Counted from the first letter of the stretch, positions 11,000-23,870 are shown. The stretch: 64,000 nucleotides of DNA from Datisca glomerata (GCA_003255025.1 QANY01011423.1:1070470-1134469), one strand, 5' to 3'. A program made the numbers and translations. The notes: generated by a model from the letters alone, not told the origin.

Positions 11000-12250
11000 T
11001 TATATTGTCCGAGCTTGACTACCCATTTGGCTAATCTACTTGTCAGATTTGGTGAGTGTGAGATGCTTTGGATTGGGTATTTTGTTGGCACTACTATGGT
11101 ATGTGCTAGAAAGTATGGCTACTTACGAGATGCAACCACCAAAGCTAAAATTATTTTTTCAACTTTTTTATATCTGGTCTCAGTATCCGCTAAGCTCTTG
11201 CTGATGAAGTAAATCAGTTTTTGCTAATTTCCTTCTTCTCCACCAGCGCTGTGCTAATAGCTACTTCTGAAATAGACAACTACAAGTATAATTTATCTCC
11301 TGGTTCTGCTTCGACAGGATTGGCGGTGTGACTAAATATTCTTTAACGACTTTGAAAGCTGCTTCGTAGTCTTCATTCCAATCTTTGAGTTTTGTTTTTC
11401 CTGATCTTTGCAAAGAAAGGTTTAAACTTATCAGTTGATTTTGCTAGGAATCTTCTCACAGTCCTTAACTATCCTGTGAGGCTTTGCAAGTCTTTTAGTG
11501 TAGTCGGGGTCTTCATTTCTATGATTGCTTTCACTTGGTCTGGATTGACCTTTATTCCTCTTTGTGATACCATATGCCCAAAGAACTTTCCTGCTTTGAC
11601 TCTGAAGGTGCACTTTTCAGGGTTCAGCTTCATGTTGGATTTCCTCAACTCTGAGAAGGCTTATTCTAAATGTTTGACATGAACTTGGCGGTTAACAGAC
11701 TTGACTAGTGTCCACATAAACCTCCATTATTCATCCAATTTGATTCACTAGCCGTTGATATGTTGCCACTGCATTTTTTAGTCCGAATGACATTACTTTA
11801 TAACAATAAATACCTTGATCGATTATGAAAGAGGTCTTATATTGGTCTGGCAGATATATCTTCACTTGATTGTATCCTAAGAACGCATCTATGAAGCTTA
11901 GAAGCTCATGCCCTGCCGTTGCGTCAATCATCTGATCGATATGTGGAAGCGAATAATCATCCTTAGGGCATGTTTTTTCAGGTCCGTGAAGTCCATGCAG
12001 AACCTCCACTTTCCAGTCTTTTTCTTCACCAACAACACATTGGACAACCATTCTAGATACATTACTTCCTTGATGAATCTTGCTTTGGTTAGTCGGTCGA
12101 CCTCTTTTTTGATTGTATTTTTTCTTTCTGGAGCAAAGACTTGCCTTTTCTGTTTTACAGGTTTGGCTTTCGGGTCTATATTCAGTCGATGGCATATTAC
12201 TTCTTCGTTTATCCCAGGCATGTCCGTCAGGGTTTCCGCAAACATATCTT
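11000..12250 (-). pseudogene. Reverse transcriptase and first RNase H of the Tat element
   Basis: Two overlapping open stretches (12245-11928 and 12195-11731) give LNIDPKAKPVKQKRQVFAPE, then WLSNVLLVKKKTGKWRFCMD, and in another frame LLSFIDAFLGYNQVKIYLPD and YCYKVMSFGLKNAVATYQRL. These are RT fingers and palm motifs in the usual order. The catalytic DD box region (around 11700) and the connection to RNase H are eroded; fragments such as LAKWVVKLGQYKI lie near 11020-11040. Frameshifts abound. Confidence 0.85.
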
Positions 12251-12508
12251 CATTTTTTTTAGAAAATTGATAAGTCTTTGTTGTTCTTCTGGCGACAACA
12301 TGGCTCCTATTTTGGTCACTTTCGTTCCCTGATTGAGTTTTATTTTTATCAATTTTTTTGCCACTTCATATCTTAGAGCTTTTTTTTTTTCAGAGAATGG
12401 ATCTGGTGTCTTTAATTTCTATTTTTGTTGATTATCTAGTCTTTTCCCAGCTGCTTTCCTAGAGGCATCCAGTGCGGTTACCCTACAACATCATGCCATT
12501 GCTTGGAC

Positions 12509-12844
12509 TCATCTGATCACATTTATTCCATAAGGCGTTGGATATTTCAGGGTCTGGTGGTAAGTCGAATGAACTGCTTTCATTTTGTAGATCCAAGCTT
12601 TTCCTAATATGGTGTTGTATGGAGAAGGCGTATCGATGACTGCAAACTCTATTAGGTGGTTGAAAGGTTCATCCCACACGGGTAGGTAAAGTGTTCCCTC
12701 TGAATAAGTTACTTCGCCGTTGAACCCCACCAACGGTTGCCCCAGATTTTGTAATTTTACTGCTTCAGTCCCCATTTTGTCCATGGTAGATCGACAAAGG
12801 ACGTTTGGAGCGCTTCCGTTATCTATCAATACTCTTCTTAACAT
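12509..12844 (-). pseudogene. Aspartic protease of the Tat element
   Basis: An open stretch of 111 codons gives RRVLIDNGSAPNVL, in which the usual DTGSS/DxGS active site is altered to DNGS, followed by LVGFNGEVTYSEGTLYLPV and FAVIDTPSPYNTILGKAW. The order and wording match Ty3/gypsy Tat proteases, which release the mature products from the polyprotein. Confidence 0.85.
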
Positions 12845-13049
12845 ACAATTTCCAACTTAGACGGATATCATGAAAGCGGCATTATGGCTTTCTTGGATGC
12901 GCACGTCTTCCTTACCCTTAGAAGAAGGATTTTCTTTTTCTTCTTTTATCGTTACTATCTTATTACAATATTGCTTTCTTTCTTTTCGGCTTGTCCTTTC
13001 TTATTCTGTCAGCGCTATTATGGTATCCATTATACGTAACGATTTTGTA

Positions 13050-14451
13050 GCATTCCTTGGTTCCTCGTTCCTTTTCGATTGCTGGTTGTTTAGCTTGGCA
13101 ACGTGCTGGCGAAGATGTCCTCTGTTGATGAGTTCTTCTAGATAATCTTTTAACTTATAATAGTCTTATTTCATATGCCCATAGCTTTTATAGAATAAGC
13201 AAAATTTGTGCTTGCCTTTCTCAACATGCGGTGGTCTCTTCAGCCATGACTCATCTTTTATTGCCCACAAGCTCTGGTTGACCGGGATGGTGAGCGGAGT
13301 ATAGGTTTTTTCTCTCTAGATAAAATACTCAGGTCCTCTTAGTCTTTTTTCTTGTTTTGTTTCATCACGCTTGTCTTTACCTCTGGGAGCTTCGCCTTTC
13401 CGCTTAACGTTTGAGCTAGACATGGCAGCTAGTTGTTCTCACAATCGTTTCATGCTCTTTCTTTCTTCCTCAAGATTTATATACGTCTGTGCTCTGAAAA
13501 ACACTTCTGTCATGGTCATCAGCTTCTCCTTAGACATGTCTGTGAACAATGAACACTAGGGGTCAATGTCTCTTCTGAATGCCAACCGAGCCATACGGTT
13601 GCCACAATTATCAACTTTCCCCATTTCTTCTTTAAGCCTTTGAGTGTATTCTTGTAAAAATTCTCCTTTTTTCATTGAGATCAGTAGGAGATTCTCTGAA
13701 TCTTCGTTAACAGACCGATAGGTTGGGTACTATTTCAAAAAGACAAAAGACATAAAAGGAAGGGAGAGAATGATACCACTTTAACGCATTTTCGTTGAGA
13801 CTTATTGAGACATCCTGCACATGAGCGCTTCTTCATGCTAGTAAAGTGCCATCATTTGTCTGAATCTCCTCAGGTGCTCCATTGGATCCGTCTTTCCTGT
13901 ATAATATTTGAATTTTAGGGGCGTGGATTTTTTAGGTATTGGTGTTGATAGGATCTCCTGAGTCAAATGAGTTTTGGTGAGATACTCCAAGTCCACTACT
14001 GTTGTAGTGCCCAACATATTGGCTTCTGCCATTTTTCTGTCGAGTATCTTTTCTATATCATGTTTAGTTAATTCGTCTTTGACTCATTGGATTCCTATCG
14101 CAGTATTTTCATTATTTTTTTTATTGTTCTTCACCTTCTTTGTTGCGTTCATCGCCATTTTCTTGATTCTGTCCAACATTTTTCTTGGGCGTCGCATCTT
14201 GCGTCTCATTTACTTCTTCGTGATGTGATTGGCTTTTTCGTTTCATGTTTGTTGACCTCTCACGGTAAGGTAACAACTTGATCCTGTAGCACATGAATGG
14301 TCATATTTAGAGTTTCAGCGTTGCGATTTTCCAATTCTGTGATTCTTTTGAGAATGGTTTCAAGAATTACCGAAACATCATGATTTCTCTGTTCAACATT
14401 ATTTTGACTTTGGCTATCTCGAGTCACATTAGACCTGGTTCTCAACATCAT
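13050..14451 (-). pseudogene. gag of the Tat element
   Basis: Three pieces can be seen. At 14451-14260 is an N-terminal stretch with QNNVEQRNHDVSVILETI. At 14032-13838 is a capsid-like stretch containing PLKFKYYTGKTDPMEHLRRF. Between about 13850 and 13050 fragments continue in shifting frames up to the protease. No single frame spans the gene. Plus-strand open frames across this interval are antisense shadows. Confidence 0.75.
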
Positions 14452-14485
14452 CGAAACTTCATTGATTTGTTTTTCTTGTGTTCGA

Positions 14486-14504
14486 CTCTCAATGAGATCA
14501 CCAA
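14486..14504 (-). other. Primer binding site of the Tat element
   Basis: Two bases inside the 5' LTR the minus strand reads TTGGTGATCTCATTGAGAG. A near match, TTGGTGCTATCGTTGAGAG, stands at the same place in the non-coding element at 49359, so both appear to use the same primer type. I cannot name the tRNA. Confidence 0.6.
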
Positions 14505-14506
14505 TC

Positions 14507-14944
14507 TGTAAGGGATTTTTTCATCCCTTACGATATTCATGTATTGAATATAGTAGAAAATAGAAATGTAAGAGATGAAAGACAAGTGGAAGAAAGTGTT
14601 AGCTTATAGCTTGATTGTATTTTATCCTCTCTTGTTTGGTACATATGGAGGTTTATATAGGCCATCCCCTCCTTGGACGTTTCTATCCATTTCCTGAATT
14701 TTATGAATAATAAATGATAAATATATTAACCGTTTGGTCCAATCGTGGGATATGGGGAGTAACTGACGTCCGCCTTTATATCCCTCTAATTGATACGTTA
14801 TTCCCGTTGACTTCATCTTCACCCACGTTTACATTCTCCATTACCTTTCTTCTTCCTTTTGCCACATCGACAGCTCCTTACTAGGGGAAATCTGCCCCGT
14901 ACAATGTGGAAGACACAGTTTTTACACTTGTTGTCACGTCAACA
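14507..14944 (-). repeat. 5' LTR of the Tat element
   Basis: On the minus strand it starts TGTTGACGTGAC at 14944 and ends CCTTACA at 14507, 438 bp. A TATATAAA box lies at 14652-14659 on the minus strand, which would put transcription start near 14620. The inner end forms a hairpin, GTAAGGGAT and its complement ATCCCTTAC around a T-rich loop (14509-14532). The 5 bp outside, AAGTT (14945-14949), would be the target duplication; its partner is not in the window. Confidence 0.65.
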
Positions 14945-14949
14945 AAGTT

Positions 14950-15107
14950 GTAGCATAATACAAATTTATTTTATTCAATTTACCCCTAGATTTGTTAATA
15001 TTTTAAAAAACCCGACAAATACCCATGTAGCATAATATAAATTTATTTTATTCAGTTTATCCCTAGATTTGTTAATATTTTTCAAAAAGAAGCCCACAAA
15101 TACCCAT
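14950..15107. repeat. 77-bp tandem duplication, probable MULE terminal region
   Basis: GTAGCATAATA starts at 14950 and again at 15027, and the two copies run in parallel to ACAAATACCCAT. The sequence (ATTCAATTTACCCCTAGAT and on) resembles the reverse complement of 18430-18497, so it is likely a duplicated terminal inverted repeat of the MULE to its right. Confidence 0.6.
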
Positions 15108-15479
15108 AAAATCATCCTCCCATTCTATTTTTTGTTCTCTCATTCTTCTATTTTTCATTTTTCCTTTTTGTACTTAATCATCTCCAGAAGGTAACAAGGT
15201 GAAATTATTCTTTCTATTTTCATCTCTTCTTAATTTGGGTTAAGGAGAAACTATTCTCTGGCTTCCTTTTTTTCTTTCTTCTTCTTAATTTGGATTTTTG
15301 GCTTCATTTTGTTTAAAAAATTTTAGATCTCCCATTATGAGTCTGATTATTCATAAAAATTTATGTATTTTTCATCTACATTCTTTTTATGATTACCGAA
15401 AATGACTATGTTCCTGTTGAGTTCTTATTTAGGATAAAATAACTACCGGTAAAAAACACTAATGTAAATTACTCAAAAT

Positions 15480-17786
15480 CCTTTAAATTCGTAAGTAGAT
15501 GCCTGCTGACTTTGACTACTTGAGGCACGTTTAGAGGCAATAGGTGCACCCTTACAAGTTCACTTGTTATGCTCAATCTGCTTGCACTTACTACATTTTA
15601 ATGTTGAATTATGCCTGCTCAACATTTTTGGAGTAGAGATGGAGTCTTCAGTGGACTTTAAACCCTTTGTTTCTTAGGCCTACCAGGTTGGCTTCTAAGA
15701 ATTGAAGGTAAAAGTTGGTCTAGGTCAGTCATTCCATTGATTTTGGGCCATAGCTTAGGTCCATTACAAGGCTATATTAAATGCGCATACGTTCTCAAAA
15801 CAGTTTTGGTATGGTAATATTGGCGAACATACTCATATGCAGACTTTGCCATGAAATATATGCACTAGATAAAATGCATACAAGGGATACCACACATGTC
15901 CCATTTATTACAGCTACAACTGTACAATTCTAGATCGATCATGTATTGCTCAAACCCAGAATGAACTTCAAATTTCTCCCTACCCGACCAAATGTAGACA
16001 TAAGTCTTGGAAGCTTCAATGGATTTTAGCAATTTCTTCATTATTTTTGGGCATATTACACCATCAAACCTTCATGTACTCATCATTTTTTTCCTGAATT
16101 CTACACATAAAAGATCCCTGTATTCTCCATCATGGTGATAATAGGTTTGTCTCTTGCCTCCAAGATCCATGCATTGAAGCACTCACATACATTGTTCAAT
16201 AACATGTCACACTTTGGTCTTGTATTGAACGCATGCCTACCCCAATGTTTTTTGTCTGTCTTATTTAGCCGATTATAAGCACATTCACCAATTTTTTGTC
16301 CACCTTATTCGGTTAAAATCATCCTTGAAGTTTGCATAGAGATGCCTTACACAGAATCTATGCTTAATAGTCCATCATACTTCTTCAAAAGCAGGCAAAC
16401 AATCCATTTTGTTGGTCTGTTATAAATGTAAGACCCAATTTATTTTTGGGGTCAATATCTCTTAGTAACAGCTCCAAGAACCAACTCCATCTATCTTTAC
16501 TCTCGTGCTCAACAACTGTAACTGCAATGGAATATATGCAGTCATTTTGCATCTATTCAAATTGATGTCATTATTTGATCTTGGCATATTCCTTTCAAGT
16601 GACATGTATCTATGCCAATAATAGGCCTACGTACACTTAAAAAAACCCTCTTGCAAGTGTCTGAATAGACATACAACCTCTGAAAAGTTGACTGCACCTC
16701 AAGACATGGTCTTTTAACCTTCATCTTAACAATGCTATTGATGTGCTTCAATTCCTCACAAAACTCTCATAGCTTGCAATATTGTTCTTTACAACTTCTT
16801 TCTATCAACAAAAAGCATAGTGAACGACTTCTAGTTATGTTAACCAAATGATATTTCCTGACCATTCCGACAATCTCAATCAATCTCCATTTTTTTGGCT
16901 TCTAAACTGATCCAAATACTGCTTCCCAATCCATTTAAAGGTCACATGTCTATTGCAGAAATATTTAGCGCAAGTGTGTTCATTAATGAAGGTCTTTATT
17001 TGCATGTTACTTTCATTTTGCATTGTAGATTCCCAAATCCTCCATTTACAACCATTTCCGTACACTTCACGTACACTCTATTTTTCGCATTTCTATCATT
17101 CTTCAAATCATGGCAACATTATCCCGAATGTGCCCTAAGAGCATCTTTAAATTCAGCACCATCCTTGAATTTCATCCCTAATTTGACACAACATTTGACA
17201 TGCCATGTTCAACAATAAATTCAGGACACCAAACTGCGTGAACCTCATCACCTGAATTCATAGGGCTGTTCAAGTATTCTTCAAAATCATAATGAGAATC
17301 CTTATCATCAACAATGCTATTCATATTAACTCATACTCAATGTCATCCACGTTGGCATCAAATTGTTGATCATCTAACTCAAATCACTCTCAACTAACCC
17401 AATTAGGTCAATACTCCTAACACTCTCATCACTACTCTCTACTTCAGTATAATGTGCTTAAATTTCTGGACTCAATCCAATTTCAGTATTATGCTCCACA
17501 TATATGAATTAACTTAGTTGGAGGAACCAATTTCACCATATCATCACATTTCTATCATTAACTATCTTAACTAAACCTTTATTAAATTCGTCACCAGGGA
17601 CAACATAATATAAACTTGAATGATCATAAAGCCCTGCCAAATCCACGATTTCCTCTAACTCTAAGAGGCTCATTATATCTAGATTATAATTCTCAATGGT
17701 TTTAGTTACACCCTTAGATATTTAATATGGTTCAACTCAAAATGTCCATTGTAATGGAAATGCATTGAGAATAATTCTGAATCCAT
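15480..17786 (-). pseudogene. MuDR-type transposase, eroded
   Basis: The start is placed at 17786 (MDSELFSMHFHYNGHFELNH). In order on the minus strand there follow FKDGAEFKDALRAHS (about 17160-17115), a DNA-binding part with GCKWRIWESTMQNE and FINEHTCAKYF (17065-16880), and RRPIIGIDTCHLKG with the first catalytic Asp (about 16640-16600). A remnant of the second Asp block lies near 16400, then a SWIM zinc finger (CSCNKWDMCGIPCMHFI, about 15920-15870) and a CCHC-like knuckle (KCSKCKQIEHN) near 15590. Many stops interrupt it. The family cuts and inserts MULEs at 9-bp target sites. Confidence 0.85.
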
Positions 17787-20430
17787 TATTACATCATAAA
17801 ACAGAAACATAAAAACCATTTTATTAGAACACATAACCTTAAAAGCAAATTTTATAGCCTATAACTAGATTTAAAACCATATAACTCAGTATAATACTTG
17901 AGTAGAGAGATAATTTGTAAGTGCATTATTTTGACAAGGCTAAATAGAAACATATTCTTAGGCCTAAACACAAAATTGCAGAATAGTTCATATCACACAG
18001 TAAAAACTTAAACCATATATGTTTCAAAGCAAAACTTGAACTGATTTTATCTAGTACAGTGAACAGATTTCATCCAGAACATATATCCAGAAAGTTGAAC
18101 AAACTTGTCCAGAACAAATTTTGAACAAAAGGCTTTAACCACATCCAGAATAAAATTTATCAAAAACATAATTCCAGTAGAACAAATTTCAATACAACAT
18201 ATATCCTCTAGAACATAACATAACATATATTTTAGTAGAATAGATTTCAAAACTAAATTTTACCAAAATTTATCCTAAAATCATATTTTTGTAACCCTAA
18301 AACTAGATTTTCAAAAACCTAAACCAGAAGGTGAGAAAGAGAGAAGGAAGGGACAAATTGGTTCCCTATTTTCCTTGGGAAACACGGGTCCACTTTATAA
18401 GTTTTAAGAAAAATAAGGGGGGAAAGGAAGATACGAGTATTATTCTGTAAATTTTAAACAGCTAAGGGGGAACATTGTATAAATAGTCTAAATAAATATC
18501 TACGATGCCACTGCTTTAGAGAGAATGTTCTGAATCGCAACTCCTAATTGCAGAAGATAAGCAAGGTGAATCACAACCCTTAAACGTAACCCATAATTTC
18601 TAAATCGTAAAACCTAGTATCTGAATCTCATCTCCTTCCCTTTGCTCACCTTAGCCATAAGAAGGAGAGTGATAGAGAGAAAGAGAGAGAGCATACCATT
18701 AAACACTTTTATCACTCTTTATAGCCCTTAAATGTAATGAAATAAGAAGTGAATGAAAAATAAAGTATAACAGAGGAAAATTGTTTTGGAAATTGATACT
18801 AAGTAATGGAGTTTTTATTGAATGGGTTTTAATATTACAAAGTCTAAGTATTACTTGATACCGAGCTTTTTATCATTTTTGGGTATGAATTTTTCTCTTT
18901 TTTTCTTCTTTTTTTTTCTTTCTGAGCTTGGCTTGGGTGAGCATTTCAAATGCTCTTTTATTGGGCTATATGACATGTTGAGTTCAACTCAACCTTCTCC
19001 TCAATATTATATGATGATTGGGCTATTCGTATACTTGCTAGGCATTAGTCGAATTTTAGGCATCAACATTAGCCCCCTCGATTATGTGGATTTCTTCTAG
19101 AGTTCCATGTAATCGAACCCAAGCCTGAATTTTGAATATGATTGATATGACATATTCTCTCCTCATTTTGGCATGTTTGTGATCCTCCGTATTAGTAGCT
19201 TTCTCCCTTTGATACTGATTAAACGGATGTGGCCTTTCGCCTTCATTGCATATTACTAGAAGAAATTACTGAAGTGTTGGCACATCCATATCAAATTCGT
19301 ATAAACCTTTTGCATTCATGTGGCTTGGTAGTTCTCCGTCTATGGGCTTGTTGCTTTTTTTACCTTTTGCATATTATAAGAATAAGTTGCTGAAGTGTTG
19401 AATTCTTCCATATCGAGATTTCACATATGTGTGGCCTAATAATTCTATGTATATGGGGTCTTACGTTACTCATTCCTTTTATTAATTCATCATCCTCTTT
19501 CATTCTTTGTTGGCTTCTTCTTCCTCTTTCTTGTCTAATTGTTGCATGTGTCTGTGCCTCATATGGCGTCAGTCTGCGTTGTCCTTGTTGATGATTGAGT
19601 ATGCTTCTGGCTTTGGTGGGATTGTATGCCTATTTGGTTGATTTGACAGTGGAAATGTTTTGGCTTCCTTGTGTACTAATCGGTCTGGACTAATTTTATG
19701 ACTGACTTCCTACCCTTTTTTGTCACGGTTTCTGCATGTTGCTTGCCTTGGCCAACCTATTCCTTTTTTGACACGATGGGAGTTCCTCTTTTAGTCTTGA
19801 GAGTTACTTTGCTTGGTGTTTCAGAGGCTTTACATTTTTATCACCTCCTTTGTTGTGTGATGCCTTAGTGATTTCATTGTTTCCTTTGCATATACTAGCC
19901 TTGCTTTTCTCTTGTATTGTTATGTTGTTTTTGTAGCATTCTTATGTGTTAGTTCTTCAACTTATTTTGTATTCTATCCTTAGGATGGAGTTTTATAGAG
20001 TTGCGTGTTAGAATCATGCATCTCATCCCCTCTATATTGAGCTTCATATTTTGTTGATTTTATGACCTTTATATTGTGACCTCAAACTTGTCTGTTCTTT
20101 GATGTAGTTCTATTTGTCGTATATTTGAACCATCAATATACTATATAATACTTGTGGTTTTTTGTTGATACTCTGTTATGCTCTATTTTTGTTTTATAAT
20201 CTGAACAAAAGGCTTACTACTTTATTGTAGGTTTTAATGGCTTGGAATCATCACACTTTGAGTCCTCGTGTTTTACCTTATATAATGACCACATATCTGA
20301 CTTGGATGATAGTTTTTAGTTTAAGGGAACATTATGCATTTTGTAGGTGTATTTGAATTTTGTGAGATAGTCTTGCCTCCGGATATATGAGACCATTGTC
20401 TGAATGCTTGTGGTGTTGGCTTTGAGTCTG

Positions 20431-20506
20431 GATTAGATCAGCTTACGTCCAGATTAGATCAACTTGCATTTGAATTGGATCAACTTGCGTCAGAATTGGA
20501 TCAACC
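20431..20506 (+). repeat. About 21-bp tandem repeat, four copies
   Basis: GAATTGGATCAACTTGCGTC-like units begin near 20431, 20452, 20473 and 20494 with point differences. Confidence 0.7.
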
Positions 20507-20674
20507 ATTTTCTAAATGTATGTACTTTGTGCTAGTCTCGATATGAGGTTCATTTTACTTTGTATGCATTGCATGGTTACAGACACGAGTTTTTCGTTAA
20601 ACCTTATTTCCCGATTTTATATGCATGGCTTTATGAGGATGTGTGTGTGTGACATCCTTGAGCATTTTATAATT

Positions 20675-20746
20675 GTGACTGAGCATTGCGTGAATGAGTA
20701 TAACGTGACTGAGCATGGCATGACTAAGCATTGCGTGACTGCATGG
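20675..20746 (+). repeat. 15-bp tandem repeat, nearly five copies
   Basis: Units GTGACTGAGCATTGC start at 20675, 20690, 20705, 20720 and 20735, an exact 15-bp period. In the frame open from 20516 they translate to a five-residue repeat (VTEHC-like), but the surrounding frame shows no other protein features. Confidence 0.8.
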
Positions 20747-22104
20747 AGTTTACTTTTATGCATGGCGTGATTTTACATGAGTAAGTGTGTAGCTTGACCA
20801 TGTCTATGATTGCTCGATCGTGTTGCTTGTTCGTATAATCAGGAGAGTTGGTTCTTCATTGATGGAACATGCAATCTTCAAAGTGAGGCGCAAATTCGAG
20901 ATAGTCCAGAAATGTTCTTTTGCACGTTTTCAACTATGAGGTCTTTATTGTTTGATTTTAACAATTGCCACTAATCAGCTCATGCGTATTTACAAGCTCG
21001 TCCACTTAGTTTCTTTATGACCTCTTACTACTTCCTTGTGAGCATCCACACATGATTATATATTGTACTCCGTATTAAGATTCATGCTCTGCTGTAACTT
21101 TTGTTTAAAGTATCTGAAGATCGTTCGTGTGTCTCATATCGCTTGTTCTCGGATTTTTTTGAGTTTATGTTTTACATTGTTTTGCTATCATTATTTAGTA
21201 TAAGGGCATGTGATTTTACTGCAGCTTCTAATGGAGGATCTCCTCATTAATCAGTGATGCGTGGCCCAATCACATAACCAAACGTACATCATGTAGTTCA
21301 TGTAATTAATGTGAGATCTTGTTACTATAAATAACCATTACAATCTTAATTGAACGAATTGTGGTTCGATAATATAATTATTAGTGTACATAAAAATATA
21401 AAACGAACGTGATCAATCAACCACGTAACTCACGAGGAGGAGAAGAGACTAACTCGAATTCGAGATTTCATGGGTGTAGATGTAGAGGCTGAGCCATCTA
21501 TATCAACTCGTTATCACCAAAGTCACTACTTAACTGAAAGTAAAATAATAGTAAATAACAGTGTTCTGGACTACGATGATGTTTAATGACTTGAAACCAC
21601 ACATATTCATATGCATAATTGAAAACTATTGTTTTTCTTATTAGTTTACATCATACACTAACAACTCATAACAGTAATAAATAACCATCCTCAAGCTTTT
21701 TTGTTTTTTTACTTCATTTAGTCGTCGTTGATTTGGATTGAAAGCCTGAAGCAATTTCAATTTAAACTCAGAAAAGAGCAGATCAATTGCTCTTTGCATT
21801 TGTATTAATGAAGTACAATTACATGCATATTATAAGTTCATCATTACAATAATTTTCCTCAATCCAACACCTAATTAAACTCATCTTTTAATTATTTTCT
21901 CAGAATACACATCATTTCAAATGCAGCTTGAGGACCTAATTTGTACTATACTACAACTAAAAATATAAATAAATAAAAGTAAAAACCCACTTCTAATTCC
22001 ACCAAATATTGTTACTCTACCAAGTCAGATGCATGAAATAGTTAATTATATATGTACAATGTAGAGAGATAAAGGGTAGAGAGAGAGAGAGAGATCTTCT
22101 CTAA

Positions 22105-23770
22105 TCAAGGCTCATGTTTGAAAAACATGGAGGGAACAATGTCTTGGAGAAGACCATAGTCATTAAGTTGATTATATTGTTGATGAGGATAATTAACAGC
22201 TTGGGAGTAAACAGAACCACCACCGACATGACCGAAACCGCCACTCTCACTGCCACTTTGGGTGGTCAGGTAAGGGAGTTGAGAGAGAGATTGTTGAGGA
22301 AAGCTACTTGGAGTGGCCATGGGAGGTAATGTAAGCATAGAGTGTGGAAACATACCTACATGCCCTCTTAGTGTAGATGGGATAGGATGGTTATGTTGGC
22401 CTTCATATGTCGTTATCACAATAGCTGGGTCTTGAAATGATCTCTCTACCCTTTTCTTTACTATGCATTTCTGTGTTGTGCACCTGTAGTAGCTTCTGCA
22501 TTCACATTATCAACAAAAATATATAGTTCTTTGAGATCATATTTTCACTGACAAAAACATTAAAAGAGTTTTCGGGTGAAAATTTTGAATAATAGATCTA
22601 GAAATGTATCCCAAATCCTCGTATAACGTTTCTTATTCATCGTCTAATGTTAAAGACACTATGAAACATTCTTTTTAATTTTACAAATATATTTGACGGT
22701 TTCACAGACACATATAAATTCATCGTAAGTATAAATACTAACACCACATATAGAATGAAAGTCATTTCAAGTCACTTGAAAATAGTTTTTGAAATTTCTA
22801 CGATGAACATGTACGATCTTATGCATTCTAAGCATAGCATGTGCAGATTTTACGTAAACGTGAATTCCTATAGGCGAAATTCAAAATAATGCAACGAAAT
22901 ATGAAATTTTAACTACTGTAAAAATTTGAAAACACTTCTAATCGTCTAAAATATTTTAAATGTTCTACGGAAGTAATAATTAAATACACTCAATAAAATT
23001 GTAAGAAAAATTTCGAGCAAAACCAATCATGCAGTGAAATATGAAGTTCGAGTTTTGCTTTTTAGTTTTATTTAAATCTACATTTACATCTCATGAAAAT
23101 ATGTATAAATTTATAGAAGGGAAAACGAATGAAAATACCTTGGATAAGGGCTATTTTTGACAGCTTTTTGTCCATATTTTCTCCATCTATATCCATCTTC
23201 TAGATTATCGACTTCACTTTTGGTCATGAAAGCAAATCTTGGCTCTCTTTGCTTTTTCTCTTCCTTCTTCTTGACTTTGCTTCTACATTAATTTCATTTC
23301 AACATATAATTAATATTTCAAAATTGCACCAAATAGTAATTTTAATCCCAAAAATGTAAAAAAAAAAAATTCATAACTTACACTTTCTTAGAGCTCTCTC
23401 CTCCATCTAATTCCATCCCTTTACCGTCCCTACCCTTCTTACTCTTACCTGAATCTTCTTCACCTGCATCGGACGAGAAGGAAGACACCGATGAGTTTGG
23501 TGTCACCGGAAGTTCATGAACAACTCCACTCCCATCTCCAATGTGATCATGATCAACTAGCTTCGGCTCGCCCTCGGCAGATGAGAAAACTTCGGAGGAA
23601 GGCGAAGACAAGCCGAAAGCTCTTGCTAGTGAGTTGTAGTCCATAGGAGCTTGTAAACAGTCAGTGAAGCTCATGAATGAAGGATCAAAATTTGCACCAA
23701 ATGGAGAAAGCTTTTGATTATCATCTTGAAATGGGTTTTGGTAGAAAAAGTCTCTAAATTCATCAGACAT
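22105..23770 (-). CDS. WRKY28: WRKY28/71-like transcription factor (group IIc), three exons
   Basis: A nuclear DNA-binding regulator of the WRKY family, which binds W-boxes (TTGAC[C/T]). The exons on the minus strand are 23770-23382, 23282-23139 and 22495-22105. All four splice borders are GT/AG, and the joined frame is 924 nt, or 307 residues. The N-terminus ([17 protein letters not shown], then SFTDCLQ and [11 protein letters not shown]) and the C-terminus (PSMFFKHEP) match the Arabidopsis WRKY28/71/8 subgroup. The single WRKY domain carries intact WRKYGQK and a C-X4-C-X23-H-X-H finger, split by an intron after PYPR as in groups I and IIc. A Ser-rich and acidic stretch precedes a basic KKKEEKK segment that may act in nuclear import. 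No break is seen. Which of the close paralogues it is cannot be settled without a tree. Confidence 0.95.
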
Positions 23771-23870
23771 GGAAGAATGAGAGAAGAAGAGTGAGAACGG
23801 GGTTTTTGATAGTGTTTGGTCTAGTTGAAGAAGTTTACTTTGCTGTCTTTCTTAATGTTGATTTGAGAGT

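Larger units (their letters stand above)
8732..14944 (-). mobile_element. Ty3/gypsy Tat-lineage retrotransposon, minus strand
   Basis: Read on the minus strand, the order is 5' LTR (14944 to 14507), primer binding site, gag, protease, RT, RNase H, a second archaeal-type RNase H and integrase ending at 9202, then a 3' noncoding region with a 46-bp tandem repeat. The dual RNase H and the integrase C-terminus (PNWEGPF, then LPKTWNALHLRKYYL) are characteristic of the Tat group. No left LTR is seen between 8732 and 9200. Because the Tekay-like element restores a continuous site when removed, the Tat element probably extends leftwards to or beyond position 1. Many stops mark it as dead. Confidence 0.85.
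14950..18500 (-). mobile_element. Decayed Mutator-like element (MULE)
   Basis: A minus-strand MuDR-type transposase (17786-15480) is bracketed by diverged, roughly 65-bp inverted ends at 14957-15020 and 18430-18497, both rich in a TTTACCCCTAGATTTGTTAA-like phrase. No 9-bp duplication could be confirmed by eye. The interval 17790-18430 is AT-rich with recurring CCAGAACA-type phrases and no gene. Confidence 0.55.
18500..22104. other. Noncoding stretch with diverged and short tandem repeats
   Basis: I see no convincing gene. A degenerate direct repeat of about 100-120 bp occurs at roughly 19250-19350 and 19370-19465 (CATATGTGTGGC-like and CCATATC phrases). The open frame at 18822-19100 is a poly-pyrimidine translation rather than a protein with family features. 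21240-22104 is the AT-rich 3' flank of the WRKY gene. Confidence 0.6.

Noticed and set aside
12870..14281. Plus-strand open frames over the Tat gag-protease region
   Set aside because: Antisense shadows of recognisable minus-strand gag and protease remains.
18822..19100. 92-codon hydrophobic frame
   Set aside because: A poly-pyrimidine translation with no signal peptide logic, no relatives recognised and decayed repeats around it.
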